NCBI RefSeq assembly: GCF_024718545.1
Contig: NZ_JAMXDB010000004.1
Location: forward strand, 22,080 to 86,079
Origin: Weissella fangxianensis
GTDB taxonomy: Bacteria > Bacillota > Bacilli > Lactobacillales > Lactobacillaceae
DNA length: 64,000 nt
Direction of reading: 5' to 3'
The position numbers and the translations under genes were made by a program. The notes below the pieces were generated by a model that saw only the letters and a list, made by a program, of their open reading frames with translations, did no database searches and was not told the DNA's origin. Positions 16,623-26,026 of the stretch are shown here, piece by piece. Position 1 is the stretch's first letter, and every line of letters starts with the position of its first letter.

Positions 16623-18740
16623 ATGGCTAACAAGCGTGAATATCCTTTGCTACGTACTCGTAACATCGGAATCATGGCGCACATCGACGCTGGTAAGACA
16701 ACGACGACAGAGCGTATTTTGTATTACACTGGTAAGATTCACAAGATTGGTGAAACACACGATGGTGCTTCACAAATGGACTTTATGGATCAAGAAAAGG
16801 AACGTGGAATCACGATTCAATCTGCCGCAACAACTGCTGTTTGGCACGGTTTCTATGACCAATATAAGAATGATCCATACCGTATTAACATCATTGACAC
16901 ACCAGGTCACGTGGACTTTACTATCGAAGTTGAACGTTCATTGCGTGTTCTTGATGGTGCCGTAGCCGTTCTTGATGGTGCTGCCGGTGTTGAGCCACAA
17001 ACTGAAACAGTTTGGCATCAAGCTGAGGCCTATGAAGTACCACGTCTTGTGTTCGTTAACAAGATGGATAAGTTGGGTGCTGATTTTGGTATGTCAGTTG
17101 ACTCATTGAAGGATCGTTTGGATGCTAATGCCAAGGCTATTCAATGGCCAATTGGTGCCGAAGACAACTTCACTGGTGTCATTGACTTGATTGAAAAGAA
17201 AGCTTTGTTCCCAACGACTGAACTTGGTGAGAAGTGGGAAGAGGGAGAAATCCCTGCTGATTACACTGACTTAGTAGAAGAAAAGTACAACGAATTGGTT
17301 GAAGCCATTGCTGATGTTGATGACGATATCATGGAAAAGTACTTAGAAGGTGAAGAAATTACCAAAGCTGAGTTGAAAGCAGCTATTCGTCGTGCAACAC
17401 TTTCACTACAATTCTACCCAGTACTTGCAGGTTCAGCCTACAAGGATAAGGGTATCCAAATGATGGTTGATGCCGTTGTTGACTACTTGCCATCTCCATT
17501 GGATGTTAAGCCATATACTGCTAACAATCCTGAAACTGGTGAAGAAGTCGACTTGGTTGCTAACGATGAAGATCCATTTGCTGCCTTGGCATTCAAGGTT
17601 ATGACAGATCCATTCGTTGGTCGTTTGACATTCTTGCGTGTATATACTGGATCATTGGAATCAGGTTCATACATCATGAACACTTCAAAGGATAAGCGTG
17701 AGCGTGTTGGACGTTTGCTACAAATGCATGCGACTGACCGTAAGGAAATCCCTGAGGTGTTCTCAGGTGATATCGCTGCTGCTATCGGTTTGAAGGACAC
17801 AACTACTGGAGATTCTTTGACTTCACCAGATCGTAAGTTAATCTTGGAGTCAATGGAATTCCCAGACCCTGTTATCCAATTAGCTGTTGAGCCTAAGACT
17901 AAGGCCGACCAAGCTAAGATGACAGTTGCCTTGCAAAAGCTTGCTGAAGAAGACCCATCATTCCGTGCAGAGACTAACCAAGAAACTGGTGACACTTTGA
18001 TTTCTGGAATGGGTGAGCTTCACTTGGATATCATTGTTGATCGTATGAAGCGTGAGTTCCACGTTGATGTTACTGTTGGTGCACCACAAGTTGCTTACCG
18101 TGAAGCATTTACAAAGACAGTTCAAGCTCGTGGATTCTTCAAACGTCAATCAGGTGGTAAAGGTCAATATGGTGATGTTATGATCGAGTTCGCACCAAAC
18201 GAAGAAGGTGCTGGATTCGAATTCGAAGATGCTATTGTTGGTGGTGTTGTTCCTCGTGAGTACATCCCTTCAGTTGAAGCTGGTTTGAAGGATTCATTAA
18301 ACAATGGTCCTTTGGCTGGATTCCCATTGGTTGACTTGAAGGCTAAGTTGTATGATGGTTCATACCACGATGTCGATTCATCTGAAGCTGCCTTTAAGAT
18401 TGCTGCTTCATTAGCTTTGCGTGAAGCTGCTAAGACTGCTGGTGCTGTTATTTTGGAGCCAGTTATGAAGGTTGATATTGTTGTTCCTGAGGAAAACTTA
18501 GGTGATGCAATGGGTCACGTTTCAGCTCGTCGTGGTTTGCTTGAAGGTCAAGAGCAACGTGGTAAGCAAGTATTGATTCATGGTAAGGTGCCACTAGCAG
18601 AAATGTTTGGTTATGCTACTACTTTGCGTTCAGCTACACAAGGTCGTGGAACATTCCAAATGGCATTCGATCACTATGAAGCAGTTCCTAAGAACGTGCA
18701 AGAAGAGATTATTGCTAAGTATGGTGAGTCAGCCGACTAA
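16623..18740 (+). CDS. fusA: Elongation factor G
   Basis: Translocation GTPase of 705 residues. G1 (AHIDAGKTT), G2 ([10 protein letters not shown]), G3 (DTPGHVDF), G4 (NKMDKLGAD) and G5 (GSAYKDKG) are intact, and domains II-V follow with the typical GMGELHLDI and RGRGTF-like stretches. Strong codon bias is visible, as in the other translation genes. AAGGAG precedes the ATG. It has its own promoter and terminator and is not followed by tuf. Confidence 0.97.
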   Translation: MANKREYPLLRTRNIGIMAHIDAGKTTTTERILYYTGKIHKIGETHDGASQMDFMDQEKERGITIQSAATTAVWHGFYDQYKNDPYRINIIDTPGHVDFTIEVERSLRVLDGAVAVLDGAAGVEPQTETVWHQAEAYEVPRLVFVNKMDKLGADFGMSVDSLKDRLDANAKAIQWPIGAEDNFTGVIDLIEKKALFPTTELGEKWEEGEIPADYTDLVEEKYNELVEAIADVDDDIMEKYLEGEEITKAELKAAIRRATLSLQFYPVLAGSAYKDKGIQMMVDAVVDYLPSPLDVKPYTANNPETGEEVDLVANDEDPFAALAFKVMTDPFVGRLTFLRVYTGSLESGSYIMNTSKDKRERVGRLLQMHATDRKEIPEVFSGDIAAAIGLKDTTTGDSLTSPDRKLILESMEFPDPVIQLAVEPKTKADQAKMTVALQKLAEEDPSFRAETNQETGDTLISGMGELHLDIIVDRMKREFHVDVTVGAPQVAYREAFTKTVQARGFFKRQSGGKGQYGDVMIEFAPNEEGAGFEFEDAIVGGVVPREYIPSVEAGLKDSLNNGPLAGFPLVDLKAKLYDGSYHDVDSSEAAFKIAASLALREAAKTAGAVILEPVMKVDIVVPEENLGDAMGHVSARRGLLEGQEQRGKQVLIHGKVPLAEMFGYATTLRSATQGRGTFQMAFDHYEAVPKNVQEEIIAKYGESAD

Positions 18741-18768
18741 GCTTAATTTTAGTTAAATAAATATGAAG

Positions 18769-18807
18769 AGAGACTGGACATAAAAAATGGACCAGTCTCT
18801 TTTTTTG
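18769..18807 (+). terminator. Terminator after fusA
   Basis: AGAGACTGG (18769-18777) pairs perfectly with CCAGTCTCT (18792-18800), followed by seven T. Confidence 0.88.
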
Positions 18808-18884
18808 CTTAACAGGCATTAATGATAATCTAGAAATTTTTATAGTGTCGGATGTTTTACATAATTAACTCATATCTTTCATTA

Positions 18885-18913
18885 TCGACTATTTTTTGAT
18901 AAGTTTGTATAAT
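18885..18913 (+). promoter_or_regulatory. Promoter of potABCD
   Basis: TCGACT (18885-18890) and TATAAT (18908-18913) are 17 bp apart, and 31 nt upstream of the potA start. Confidence 0.6.
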
Positions 18914-18944
18914 TAAGGTTATGTGAAGAAAGGTGGTACTAGTT

Positions 18945-20057
18945 GTGGCTCAACCCATTATTGAATTTAAAAATGTTGCCAAGCAATATGATGATAATAT
19001 CGTTCTGAAATCAGTTGATTTAGAAATAGAGGCTGGTAAATTTTATACTTTACTAGGTCCGTCAGGTTCTGGTAAAACAACAATTTTACGACTTATTGCC
19101 GGTTTTTTAGAAGCAACTTCTGGTGATATTCTATTTGAAGGGCAACGTATCAATGATTTACCACCTGAAAAGCGACGGGTGAATACTGTTTTTCAAAATT
19201 ATGCACTATTCCCTAATATGAACGTCTTTGATAATGTCGCCTTTGGTATGTCTATTAAGGGTAAGAAAAAAAGTGATATTAAGGCTAAAGTTGCTGAAAT
19301 GTTGACACTGGTAAAGTTGAAAGGTTATGAAGATCGTGAAATTTCAGAGTTGTCTGGTGGACAACAGCAACGTGTAGCGATTGCTCGGGCATTAGCAAAT
19401 GATCCAGAAGTTTTGTTATTGGATGAGCCTTTGTCTGCCTTAGATTATAAGTTGCGTAAGGATATGCAGTATGAACTACGTGAAATACAAAAGCGGCTCG
19501 GGATTACATTTATTTTTGTGACCCATGATCAAGAGGAAGCCTTAGCAATGTCGGATTGGATATTTGTGACGAATGAAGGTGAAATTGTTCAAAATGGGAC
19601 ACCAGTGGATATTTACGATGCACCAATTAATCATTTTGTAGCAGATTTTATTGGCGAGTCAAATATTTTATCGGGTGTAATGCGGCAGGATTATCTAGTA
19701 TCTTTTGCTGGTAAAGAATTTGAAAATGTCGATGGCGGTATGCGCCCAAATGAGCCTGTGGAAGTTGTCTTACGGCCGGAAGACTTAGATTTGGTATCGG
19801 TCGATGACGGTAAGTTAGTGGTGACCATTGATTATCAATCATTCCGTGGTGATTATTATGAGATTACTGCGCATGATGATGATCAAAATTATTGGAAAAT
19901 TCAAGCAACTAATCCGGCAGTGACTGGTGAAAGACGTGGCTTATTCTTTGATCCTGAAGACATTCATATTATGCGTTTAGATGAGTCTGAGGAAGATTTT
20001 GATGCGCGTATGGAGGAATATGAGGACTCAGAGGAGGATGTCCAGCATGAATCGTAA
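18945..20057 (+). CDS. potA: Spermidine/putrescine ABC transporter ATPase
   Basis: Cytoplasmic ATPase of 370 residues that powers polyamine import. Walker [11 protein letters not shown]-loop VFQNYALFP, signature [15 protein letters not shown], Walker [12 protein letters not shown] and the switch His (FVTHDQEEA) are present. A C-terminal TOBE-type regulatory domain follows, ending in a very acidic tail. The GTG at 18945 is chosen because AGGTGG (about 18931-18936) is 8-9 nt upstream; a GTG at 18933 would overlap that site. The last 11 bases overlap potB. Confidence 0.92.
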   Translation: MAQPIIEFKNVAKQYDDNIVLKSVDLEIEAGKFYTLLGPSGSGKTTILRLIAGFLEATSGDILFEGQRINDLPPEKRRVNTVFQNYALFPNMNVFDNVAFGMSIKGKKKSDIKAKVAEMLTLVKLKGYEDREISELSGGQQQRVAIARALANDPEVLLLDEPLSALDYKLRKDMQYELREIQKRLGITFIFVTHDQEEALAMSDWIFVTNEGEIVQNGTPVDIYDAPINHFVADFIGESNILSGVMRQDYLVSFAGKEFENVDGGMRPNEPVEVVLRPEDLDLVSVDDGKLVVTIDYQSFRGDYYEITAHDDDQNYWKIQATNPAVTGERRGLFFDPEDIHIMRLDESEEDFDARMEEYEDSEEDVQHES

Positions 20058-20865
20058 TCGCACGTTTAGTTATACAATACCTTACTACTTGTGGTTAGGG
20101 TTGTTTGTTATTGCGCCAGTGATTCTATTAGTTATTCAATCATTTGGTAATCTCTCAGGGCATTTTACGTTAAACAATTATGCAACTTATTTTAGCTCAG
20201 GTACTTATTTACGCATGACTTTTAATTCAGTCTTTTTTGCGTTTATCGTTACAGGGATAACTTTATTAATTAGTTATCCCATGGCTTATATCATGAGTCG
20301 TTTAAAGCATGCCCAATTTTGGCTACTGTTAGTGATTTTGCCAACGTGGGTGAATTTATTACTGAAGGCGTATGCATTTATTGGTCTATTTTCTAAAACC
20401 GGGACAGTCAACAATTTTTTGACATTAATTGGGGTTGGTCCACACCAGTTAATGTTCACTAACTTGTCATTTTTGATCGTAGCAGCATATATAGAAATTC
20501 CCTTTATGATAATGCCTATTTTTAATTCGCTGATTGAACTTGATAAAAGTTATATTAACGCGGCACGTGATCTTGGAGCAACGTCATGGCAAACCTTGAC
20601 CAAGGTGATTTTTCCAATGTCAATGGGAGGTGTGAAGGCCGGTATTCAGGCAGTATTCATTCCGACATTATCATTATTCATGATTACCCGCTTGATTGGT
20701 GGTAATCGTGTCATTACGTTGGGAACAGCGATTGAAGAGCATTTCTTGGTTACGCAAAATTGGGGAATGGGTTCAACTATCGGTGTTATTTTAATCGTGG
20801 CGATGGGTCTAACGATGTTCCTAACTAGAGATCGCAAGAAGAAGGGAGCAAGACATGGCAAATAA
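20047..20865 (+). CDS. potB: Spermidine/putrescine ABC transporter permease
   Basis: Inner-membrane permease of 272 residues with six helices. The EAA-like loop ([21 protein letters not shown]) contacts PotA. The ATG at 20047 follows GAGGAGGA at 20030-20037; it overlaps potA by 11 nt in another frame, so the two are coupled. The frame is open further upstream, but that part is potA coding sequence read out of frame. Confidence 0.92.
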   Translation: MNRNRTFSYTIPYYLWLGLFVIAPVILLVIQSFGNLSGHFTLNNYATYFSSGTYLRMTFNSVFFAFIVTGITLLISYPMAYIMSRLKHAQFWLLLVILPTWVNLLLKAYAFIGLFSKTGTVNNFLTLIGVGPHQLMFTNLSFLIVAAYIEIPFMIMPIFNSLIELDKSYINAARDLGATSWQTLTKVIFPMSMGGVKAGIQAVFIPTLSLFMITRLIGGNRVITLGTAIEEHFLVTQNWGMGSTIGVILIVAMGLTMFLTRDRKKKGARHGK

Positions 20866-21679
20866 GTCAAAAAAATGGTCTAATATCTACTTAATTTTTG
20901 TATTTATTTTGATGTATGCACCAATCTTTTATTTAATTTTTTATTCATTCAATAAGGGTGATTTTATGGCCGATTTTTCAGGATTTTCATGGCGTCACTA
21001 TATTGATATGTTTGCTGATACACGTTTGATGCAGATATTGGTCAATACATTTATTGTGGCGTTGTTATCTGCTTTAATTGCAACCTTGATTGGACTTTTT
21101 GGTGCATTAGGGATTTATAATACAAAACAAAACAATACCAAAAACATTCTATTATCGTTGAATAATATTTTAATGGTATCACCAGATGTTATTATCGGTG
21201 CTAGTTTTTTGATTTTCTTTACCATGGTTGGTTTGAAATTAGGGTTTGGTTCAGTGGTTCTGGCCCATATTGCCTTTTCAATTCCCATCGTTGTTTTGAT
21301 GGTTTTGCCAAAACTCAATGAGATGAACCCGGCACTAGTTGATGCAGCGCGTGATTTGGGAGCAAATAATTATCAGGTCTTATCACGGGTTATTTTACCT
21401 TATGCTTGGCCGGGAATTTTATCAGGCTTCTTTATGGCCATTACATATTCTCTAGATGATTTTGCGGTAACTTTTTTTGTCACGGGGAATGGCTTTTCAA
21501 CTCTGTCTGTTGAAATCTATTCACGTGCCCGACAAGGTATTGATTTATCAATTAATGCGCTGTCGGCCCTGATGTTCTTATTGTCATTAATTTTAGTTAT
21601 TATCTATTATTTTATTTCTAACTATAGTTCAAAGGGGAGTAAGAAAAAGCGTGGTGCAAGAATGGTGGTGCATCAGTAA
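20855..21679 (+). CDS. potC: Spermidine/putrescine ABC transporter permease
   Basis: Second permease subunit of 274 residues with about six helices and the EAA-like loop DAARDLGANNYQVLSRVILP. It overlaps potB by 11 nt; GAAGGGAG upstream of the ATG is the ribosome site. Its stop overlaps the potD start (TAATG). Confidence 0.92.
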   Translation: MANKSKKWSNIYLIFVFILMYAPIFYLIFYSFNKGDFMADFSGFSWRHYIDMFADTRLMQILVNTFIVALLSALIATLIGLFGALGIYNTKQNNTKNILLSLNNILMVSPDVIIGASFLIFFTMVGLKLGFGSVVLAHIAFSIPIVVLMVLPKLNEMNPALVDAARDLGANNYQVLSRVILPYAWPGILSGFFMAITYSLDDFAVTFFVTGNGFSTLSVEIYSRARQGIDLSINALSALMFLLSLILVIIYYFISNYSSKGSKKKRGARMVVHQ

Positions 21680-22770
21680 TGAAAAAAATTATTTGGTTAA
21701 CAGGCATTATTTTAACGGCTGTTTGTGTATTATTTGGGATTAACTTAGCTTTTCAACATGCTGAAGATACTGATACGAGTACTAAAAGTTCAGGTAATCG
21801 AACATTAACGATATACAATTGGGGTGACTACATTGACCCAACCTTGTTGAAAGAATTTCAAAAAGAAACTGGTTATAAAGTTGATTATGAAACATTTGAT
21901 TCTAATGAAGCGATGTATACAAAAATCAAACAAGGTGGTACGCATTATGATTTGGCAGTTCCCTCAGATTATATGATTCAAAAAATGAAATCAGCTAATT
22001 TGTTAGTACCATTGGATCATAGTAAATTAACTGGGTTAGCTAATTATGATAAACAATTTATGAATCAATCCTTTGACCCTAATAATAAGTATTCGATACC
22101 TTATTTTTGGGGAACATTAGGAATCGTTTATAATGATAAATATGTTAAGCCTGGCGAAATAACAACTTGGCATGATTTATGGCAACCTAAGTACAAAAAA
22201 AATATTATGCTAATTGACTCGTCACGTGACATCATGGGGATGGCGTTGGCTTCAAGTGGTCAGTCAGTAAATACAAAAAGTATTCCTGAGCTAGCAGCTG
22301 CAAAAGGGAAATTAGATACGCTGATGCCTAATGTAAAGGCAATTGTCGCTGATGAAATTAAAACGTATATGGCCCAGGATGAGGCTGCAATAGCAGTTGA
22401 TTATTCCGGTGATGCATCTGAAATGATTGCGGAAAATAAACACTTACATTATATTGTGCCTAGCGGTGGTGGTAATTTATGGTTTGATAATATTGTTATG
22501 CCTAAGACTGTTACCAATAAACGTGCAGCGTACGCTTTCCTCAATTTCATGAGTGAACCTAAACATGCAGCACAAAATGCTGAATATGTTGGTTATGCCA
22601 CACCTAACAGGCAGGCTGTTAACTTACTACCGAAATCGGTTAAAAATGATAAGGCATGGTATCCACCAAAAAGTACCTTATCACAATTAGAGGTTTACCA
22701 AGATTTGGGACCAACATGGGTTGGTAACTACAATGACTATTTCTTAGAATTTAAGATGACGAATCGTTAA
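21679..22770 (+). CDS. potD: Spermidine/putrescine-binding protein
   Basis: Extracytoplasmic binding protein of 363 residues. The polyamine-binding aromatic motif YNWGDYI is at about 49-55, and VPSDYMIQKM and WFDNIVMP fit PotD. The N-terminal 25 residues form one hydrophobic helix with Cys16 preceded by LTAV, which is a poor lipobox (Val at -1), so the protein may stay anchored by its uncleaved signal helix rather than as a lipoprotein. Last gene of potABCD. No strong terminator is seen after it. Confidence 0.9.
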   Translation: MKKIIWLTGIILTAVCVLFGINLAFQHAEDTDTSTKSSGNRTLTIYNWGDYIDPTLLKEFQKETGYKVDYETFDSNEAMYTKIKQGGTHYDLAVPSDYMIQKMKSANLLVPLDHSKLTGLANYDKQFMNQSFDPNNKYSIPYFWGTLGIVYNDKYVKPGEITTWHDLWQPKYKKNIMLIDSSRDIMGMALASSGQSVNTKSIPELAAAKGKLDTLMPNVKAIVADEIKTYMAQDEAAIAVDYSGDASEMIAENKHLHYIVPSGGGNLWFDNIVMPKTVTNKRAAYAFLNFMSEPKHAAQNAEYVGYATPNRQAVNLLPKSVKNDKAWYPPKSTLSQLEVYQDLGPTWVGNYNDYFLEFKMTNR

Positions 22771-22866
22771 TTTCGGTTATTATTTTATCTTTTGGCTAAG
22801 TAATTGATTATACAATGGTTCGTATAGTGTATGCTTTATAGTTAATAAAGAATGGGAGTTAACAAA

Positions 22867-23643
22867 ATGAAGAAGGGTCGGTCAGAAATGATTGTAGCTG
22901 GTATGGTGACTATTGTTGTTCTAGCTGCCATTGGGGTTGCATTCCTATCATCGCATGCTAGTAAGCAACCAACTACACAATCAAATCATACTTTGTCAAA
23001 AAAAGCATTAAATAAACGATCTTTGCCACAACTTTCAAATACTGTCCATAAAAATGAGACGGTTGTTGAAATTAAAACAACGGCAGGGACTATTAAAGTT
23101 AAATTGTTTAAGAAATATGCACCGTTGGCAGTTAAAAATTTTACGAAACATGCGCAACAGGGTTATTACAATAATACGACGTTTCATCGTATTATTAATG
23201 ATTTCATGATACAAGGTGGTGATCCAACTGGTACGGGAAGTGGTGGTTCATCAATTTGGAAGAATAAGAATTCAAAAATTGATTCTGGCTCAGGTTTTAA
23301 AAATGAAATTTCTGCTTCTTTGTATAATATTAGAGGTGCATTATCAATGGCTAATGCAGGTGCTGACACCAATGGCTCGCAATTTTTTATTAATCAGAAC
23401 CATGAAGATGCATCTAAACAGATAAAGAAGAAGAATTATCCCGATAAAATCGTTAAGGCGTATGCTAAAGGAGGTAATCCCTCACTTGATGGCAACTATA
23501 CGGTGTTTGGCCAAGTAATTGATGGGATGGATGTTGTCGATAAAATTGCAGATGCTGAAGTTGAAGATAATGCGGACGGTTCTGAAAAATCATTACCTGT
23601 GGATCCGGTTAAGGTCGTAAGTACGGTAGTTACAACTAGATAA
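22867..23643 (+). CDS. Extracytoplasmic cyclophilin-type peptidyl-prolyl isomerase
   Basis: A 258-residue protein with one N-terminal hydrophobic helix (about residues 9-28), a Ser/Thr/Lys linker, then a cyclophilin domain. The domain keeps FHRIINDFMIQGGDPTGTG with the catalytic Arg, the ANAGADTNGSQFFIN binding motif, and FGQVIDGMDVV. It should help folding of exported proteins at the outer membrane face. The ATG at 22867 is used because GGGAG (22854-22858) is 8 nt upstream; the ATG at 22852 overlaps that site. There is no Cys for lipid anchoring. Confidence 0.88.
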   Translation: MKKGRSEMIVAGMVTIVVLAAIGVAFLSSHASKQPTTQSNHTLSKKALNKRSLPQLSNTVHKNETVVEIKTTAGTIKVKLFKKYAPLAVKNFTKHAQQGYYNNTTFHRIINDFMIQGGDPTGTGSGGSSIWKNKNSKIDSGSGFKNEISASLYNIRGALSMANAGADTNGSQFFINQNHEDASKQIKKKNYPDKIVKAYAKGGNPSLDGNYTVFGQVIDGMDVVDKIADAEVEDNADGSEKSLPVDPVKVVSTVVTTR

Positions 23644-23725
23644 GCATAGTAAGAAAAAAGATTTCATTTTTTGTAACGTATTTATGTTGCAAGTTTTGTT
23701 AGTCCATAATTAATATATGCTAAAT

Positions 23726-23768
23726 AAAACAGGGTCGAGACAATTATCATGTCTCAACCCTGTTTTTT
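23726..23768 (+). terminator. Bidirectional terminator between convergent genes
   Basis: AAAACAGGGT (23726-23735) pairs with ACCCTGTTTT (23757-23766), with GAGACA/TGTCTC pairing inside. T runs occur on both strands, so it serves the cyclophilin gene and the minus-strand gene at 23789-24154. Confidence 0.85.
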
Positions 23769-23788
23769 ATTTTAAATTAAATAAGTTA

Positions 23789-24154
23789 CTATTTAACAAA
23801 ATTTTCTTGTTTAGAACCTGAATAAGCCATTGCCGTGTTGGTAACAATCAGTTGGAAATAATTGTCAAAGCCAGGTTGATTATAACTACGTAACAACCCA
23901 GCAAAATCAGCAGGTGACCATTCAGAAACACTGATGGCGCCATCTTGATATTGTAGAGAATGGGCAATTGATGAAGTGCTTTCGACCAAATAGAAAGTGT
24001 CATTGGTATCTAAGTATAACAACTGTAGTTTGACATTTCGATTAGCCCCCAAAGCTACAGTAGATGTTAGGAAAGGGTCATCTAACCAACGTTTGTCTAA
24101 ATGTCCATGTCGAAATTTGTGAATAGTTTCTAGTGTATTACCGATAATTTTCAT
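23789..24154 (-). CDS. Protein of unknown function, 121 aa
   Basis: I do not recognise this protein. It has no signal peptide and no long hydrophobic segment. The N-terminal third is basic (HKFRHGHLDKRW) and the rest mixed, with strands suggested by VKLQLLYLDTNDTFYLVES. A GGGGGA ribosome site on the minus strand supports the start. It converges with the cyclophilin gene and follows the UspA gene on the same strand, but a terminator (24264-24297) separates those two. Confidence 0.75.
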   Translation of the reverse strand: MKIIGNTLETIHKFRHGHLDKRWLDDPFLTSTVALGANRNVKLQLLYLDTNDTFYLVESTSSIAHSLQYQDGAISVSEWSPADFAGLLRSYNQPGFDNYFQLIVTNTAMAYSGSKQENFVK

Positions 24155-24263
24155 AATTCCCCCTCTATCTTGACAATAATTAGAAATGTAAAATTATTAT
24201 AACCTAATTTTAATAATCATGCATTTAGTTCCATTAATTATAGGTATAAAAAGTATCAATAGA

Positions 24264-24297
24264 TAATAAAAATACCAACCACATTATGGTCGGTATC
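24264..24297 (-). terminator. Terminator after the UspA gene (minus strand)
   Basis: On the minus strand ATACCGACCA pairs with TGGTTGGTAT (one mismatch in ten), followed by TTTTTA. Confidence 0.75.
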
Positions 24298-24302
24298 TAT
24301 TT

Positions 24303-24752
24303 TTACTGCACGATTAAAATATCTGCTTTAGCATTTTGAACAACAAAAGTCGCAACTGAACCGACAAGTAGTCGTTCCAGCGTGTTTAAGCCAGATTTAC
24401 CCAACATAATTAAACCGGTGTTGTGGTCTTTAGGAAAATCACGAGCGATAACAGTTTTAGGTGATCCAAAACGAACGTGGATGTTAACTTCTTTAGCACC
24501 TTGCTGGCGTGCAATATCTGCATACTTTGATAATTTTTCCTCTGCATCTTGCACTAGTTGGTAAACAACATCACCAGAAATCGACATACCAGCTAATCCT
24601 GAAATTGAGTTAGTATCAATGACATACAACAAATCCAAAACAGTTTGGTTACGCACCGCAACAGCAGCTGCTTTTTCAACTATGGCCTCAGAAATTTTTG
24701 AACCGTCAATTGGTGCCAAAATATTCTTGTATGCAATTTTGTCCTCTGCCAT
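24303..24752 (-). CDS. Universal stress protein, UspA family
   Basis: Rossmann-like UspA domain of 149 residues. The ATP-binding type motifs are present: ILAPIDGS at the N-terminus and MLGKSGLNTLERLLVGSVATFVV, a variant of the G-2x-G-9x-G(S/T) loop. The start at 24752 is preferred because AAGGATGG lies 8 nt upstream; the in-frame ATG at 24764 would sit inside that ribosome site. Its promoter carries a cre-like site, suggesting carbon-state control. Confidence 0.88.
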   Translation of the reverse strand: MAEDKIAYKNILAPIDGSKISEAIVEKAAAVAVRNQTVLDLLYVIDTNSISGLAGMSISGDVVYQLVQDAEEKLSKYADIARQQGAKEVNIHVRFGSPKTVIARDFPKDHNTGLIMLGKSGLNTLERLLVGSVATFVVQNAKADILIVQ

Positions 24753-24810
24753 GGCAGTCACCATCCTTATAAATTAATTATTAAATATATAAATTTCTTT
24801 ATATGCTTAT

Positions 24811-24848
24811 ATTATATACCTTATAACAGGTTAATGTAAGCGCCATCT
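24811..24848 (-). promoter_or_regulatory. Promoter of the UspA gene with overlapping cre site
   Basis: On the minus strand, TTACAT (24834-24839) and TATAAT (24811-24816) have a 17-bp spacer. TGTAAGCGCCATCT (24835-24848, plus strand) matches the cre consensus except for its last base, and it covers the -35, so CcpA would be expected to repress. Confidence 0.65.
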
Positions 24849-24956
24849 TAAAATTTGAGATGATAATAATACATGAATACGGTTCCTATAATTAGAAAAA
24901 TGTAAATTTGAATAAAAAGGTTTGTTTTTATTTAATGGTGTGTTACTATTATATCT

Positions 24957-25190
24957 ATGCGATGAGTCGAGAGGATCTTAAATGATCTTTGATAAACGGC
25001 CCTCATTAACAGTCGTATTACTGGAGGGTGTAAAGCAAGTTGTGGAACTTGCTTTGCTACACATGACTACCTTTGGGTTTTCCTGATGGGTGTACGTTGA
25101 CTGATGGGTAACCATCACGTGAGCTAGGACGCGTCAATCTTAGCAATGCCAAATGAAACGCACTGTCTGAAAATGACAGTGTGTTTTTTT
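24957..25190 (+). ncRNA. Unidentified structured RNA with pseudoknot and terminator
   Basis: About 230 nt with no good ORF but many exact helices. AGGATC/GATCTT (24972-24977, 24984-24989); CCCTC/GAGGG (25000-25004, 25024-25028); AAAGCAAGTT/AACTTGCTTT (25032-25041, 25046-25055); TGATGG/CCATCA closing a GTAA tetraloop (25102-25117); GCTAGGA/TCTTAGC (25123-25129, 25138-25144). The last loop holds GTCAA (25133-25137), which can pair with TTGAC (25097-25101) as a pseudoknot. An 11-bp terminator stem (25157-25185) with a T run ends it. A TTTGTT...TACTAT promoter (24921-24949, 17-bp spacer) starts it. It is not RNase P, tmRNA or SRP RNA by sequence. 6S RNA, a lacto-usp type element, raiA RNA or a riboswitch for the next gene are possible. 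Confidence 0.68.
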
Positions 25191-25305
25191 ATGTTTGAAT
25201 AACATGTATTTTAAAACTATGCTTGTTTAAGCTATTTTCCGTAATATGGTATATAATAATGGAGAGTTGAATATATCTTTAACGGTACAAGGGGGGACGT
25301 ATCAA

Positions 25306-25476
25306 ATGGAAAAATTAATTCAAATTCGTGTCGAAGAAGAGGTGCGTAATGCAGCTGATGCTGTATTTAAAGAAAATGGGTTAACGACACAACAGGCAGT
25401 TAAAATGTTTTTGACCCAGGTGGCTCACAGCGGTGAATCACCATTTAATGACCTGTTTCGCGCAAAACATAAGTAA
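25306..25476 (+). CDS. RelB/DinJ-type antitoxin-like protein, orphan
   Basis: A 56-residue protein with a ribbon-helix-helix-like N-terminus (MEKLIQIRVEEEVRNAADAVF) and the motif GLTTQQAVKMFLTQV, typical of the RelB/DinJ family. GGGGGGA (25291-25297) is 8 nt before the ATG at 25306; the in-frame ATG at 25246 has none. A toxin gene would normally overlap or follow, but a terminator comes 20 nt later and the next gene is yvlD. It is therefore an orphan antitoxin or an RHH regulator. It lies directly after the structured RNA. Confidence 0.78.
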   Translation: MEKLIQIRVEEEVRNAADAVFKENGLTTQQAVKMFLTQVAHSGESPFNDLFRAKHK

Positions 25477-25496
25477 TTATATTAATAGATTGTGAT

Positions 25497-25535
25497 AAAG
25501 CTAGAAATGGATATGTCCGTTTCTAGCTTTTATTT
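25497..25535 (+). terminator. Terminator after the RelB-like gene
   Basis: AAAGCTAGAAA (25497-25507) pairs perfectly with TTTCTAGCTTT (25520-25530), followed by T-rich sequence. Confidence 0.85.
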
Positions 25536-25590
25536 TGCATTAACAGATAATACAAATTATAGGACATTTAGCCAAATATAAGTGTAATTT

Positions 25591-25599
25591 TGATATACT
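25591..25599 (+). promoter_or_regulatory. Extended -10 promoter of yvlD-hprK
   Basis: TGATATACT is an extended -10 (TG, one base, TATACT at 25594-25599), 27 nt before the start codon. No clear -35. Confidence 0.45.
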
Positions 25600-25626
25600 G
25601 GTGCTAAGAATAACTGGAGGATATAC

Positions 25627-26007
25627 ATGAAGACAGTTAGTTTTAAAAATTTTTCTTTTTGGCAACGGATTATTATTAATACAGTGATGTTGTTGGCGAT
25701 GGCGGGATTATTTAGAAATGGTCTCTATATTAGAAACATTTGGACGGCAATATTAGCTGCTGTTATTTTAGGAATTTTAAATGCCCTAGTAAAGCCTGTA
25801 TTACATGTACTTGCTTTGCCGTTTACTATCATATCGTTTGGCTTGTTCGGACTAGTCATCAATGGTGTTGTATTATGGTTAACGGCTTGGGTTGTTGGTG
25901 ATGGCTTTAGGTTTGCCAGTTTTGGCTGGGCAGTATTTATTGCTATTGTTATGTCCGTGGTCAACATGATAATTTCTAGTTACTTTAGTAAAGAAGATAC
26001 ACAATAA
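25627..26007 (+). CDS. yvlD: YvlD-like four-helix membrane protein (phage-holin-type family)
   Basis: Small membrane protein of 126 residues with four hydrophobic helices. It belongs to the family annotated as phage holin superfamily IV or 4TM, with the motif LGILNALVKPVLHVLALPFTIISFGLFGLVIN split around the second helix pair. In Bacillus, yvlD lies just before hprK, and the same order is kept here with a 19-nt gap. That is the main clue to identity. The function is unknown; there is no sign of a prophage. AACTGGAGG precedes the ATG. Confidence 0.82.
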   Translation: MKTVSFKNFSFWQRIIINTVMLLAMAGLFRNGLYIRNIWTAILAAVILGILNALVKPVLHVLALPFTIISFGLFGLVINGVVLWLTAWVVGDGFRFASFGWAVFIAIVMSVVNMIISSYFSKEDTQ

Positions 26008-26026
26008 TTAAGACAGGTAATAGAAA

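Noticed and set aside
24957..25190. tmRNA, RNase P RNA or SRP RNA in the structured region
   Set aside because: Their conserved sequences (tag ORF and tRNA-like ends, GAGGAAAGUCC core, GGAAGGAAGCAG-like loop) are absent and the length does not fit.
25627..26007. Prophage remnant based on the holin-like family name
   Set aside because: The gene is the conserved yvlD neighbour of hprK; there is no other phage gene near.
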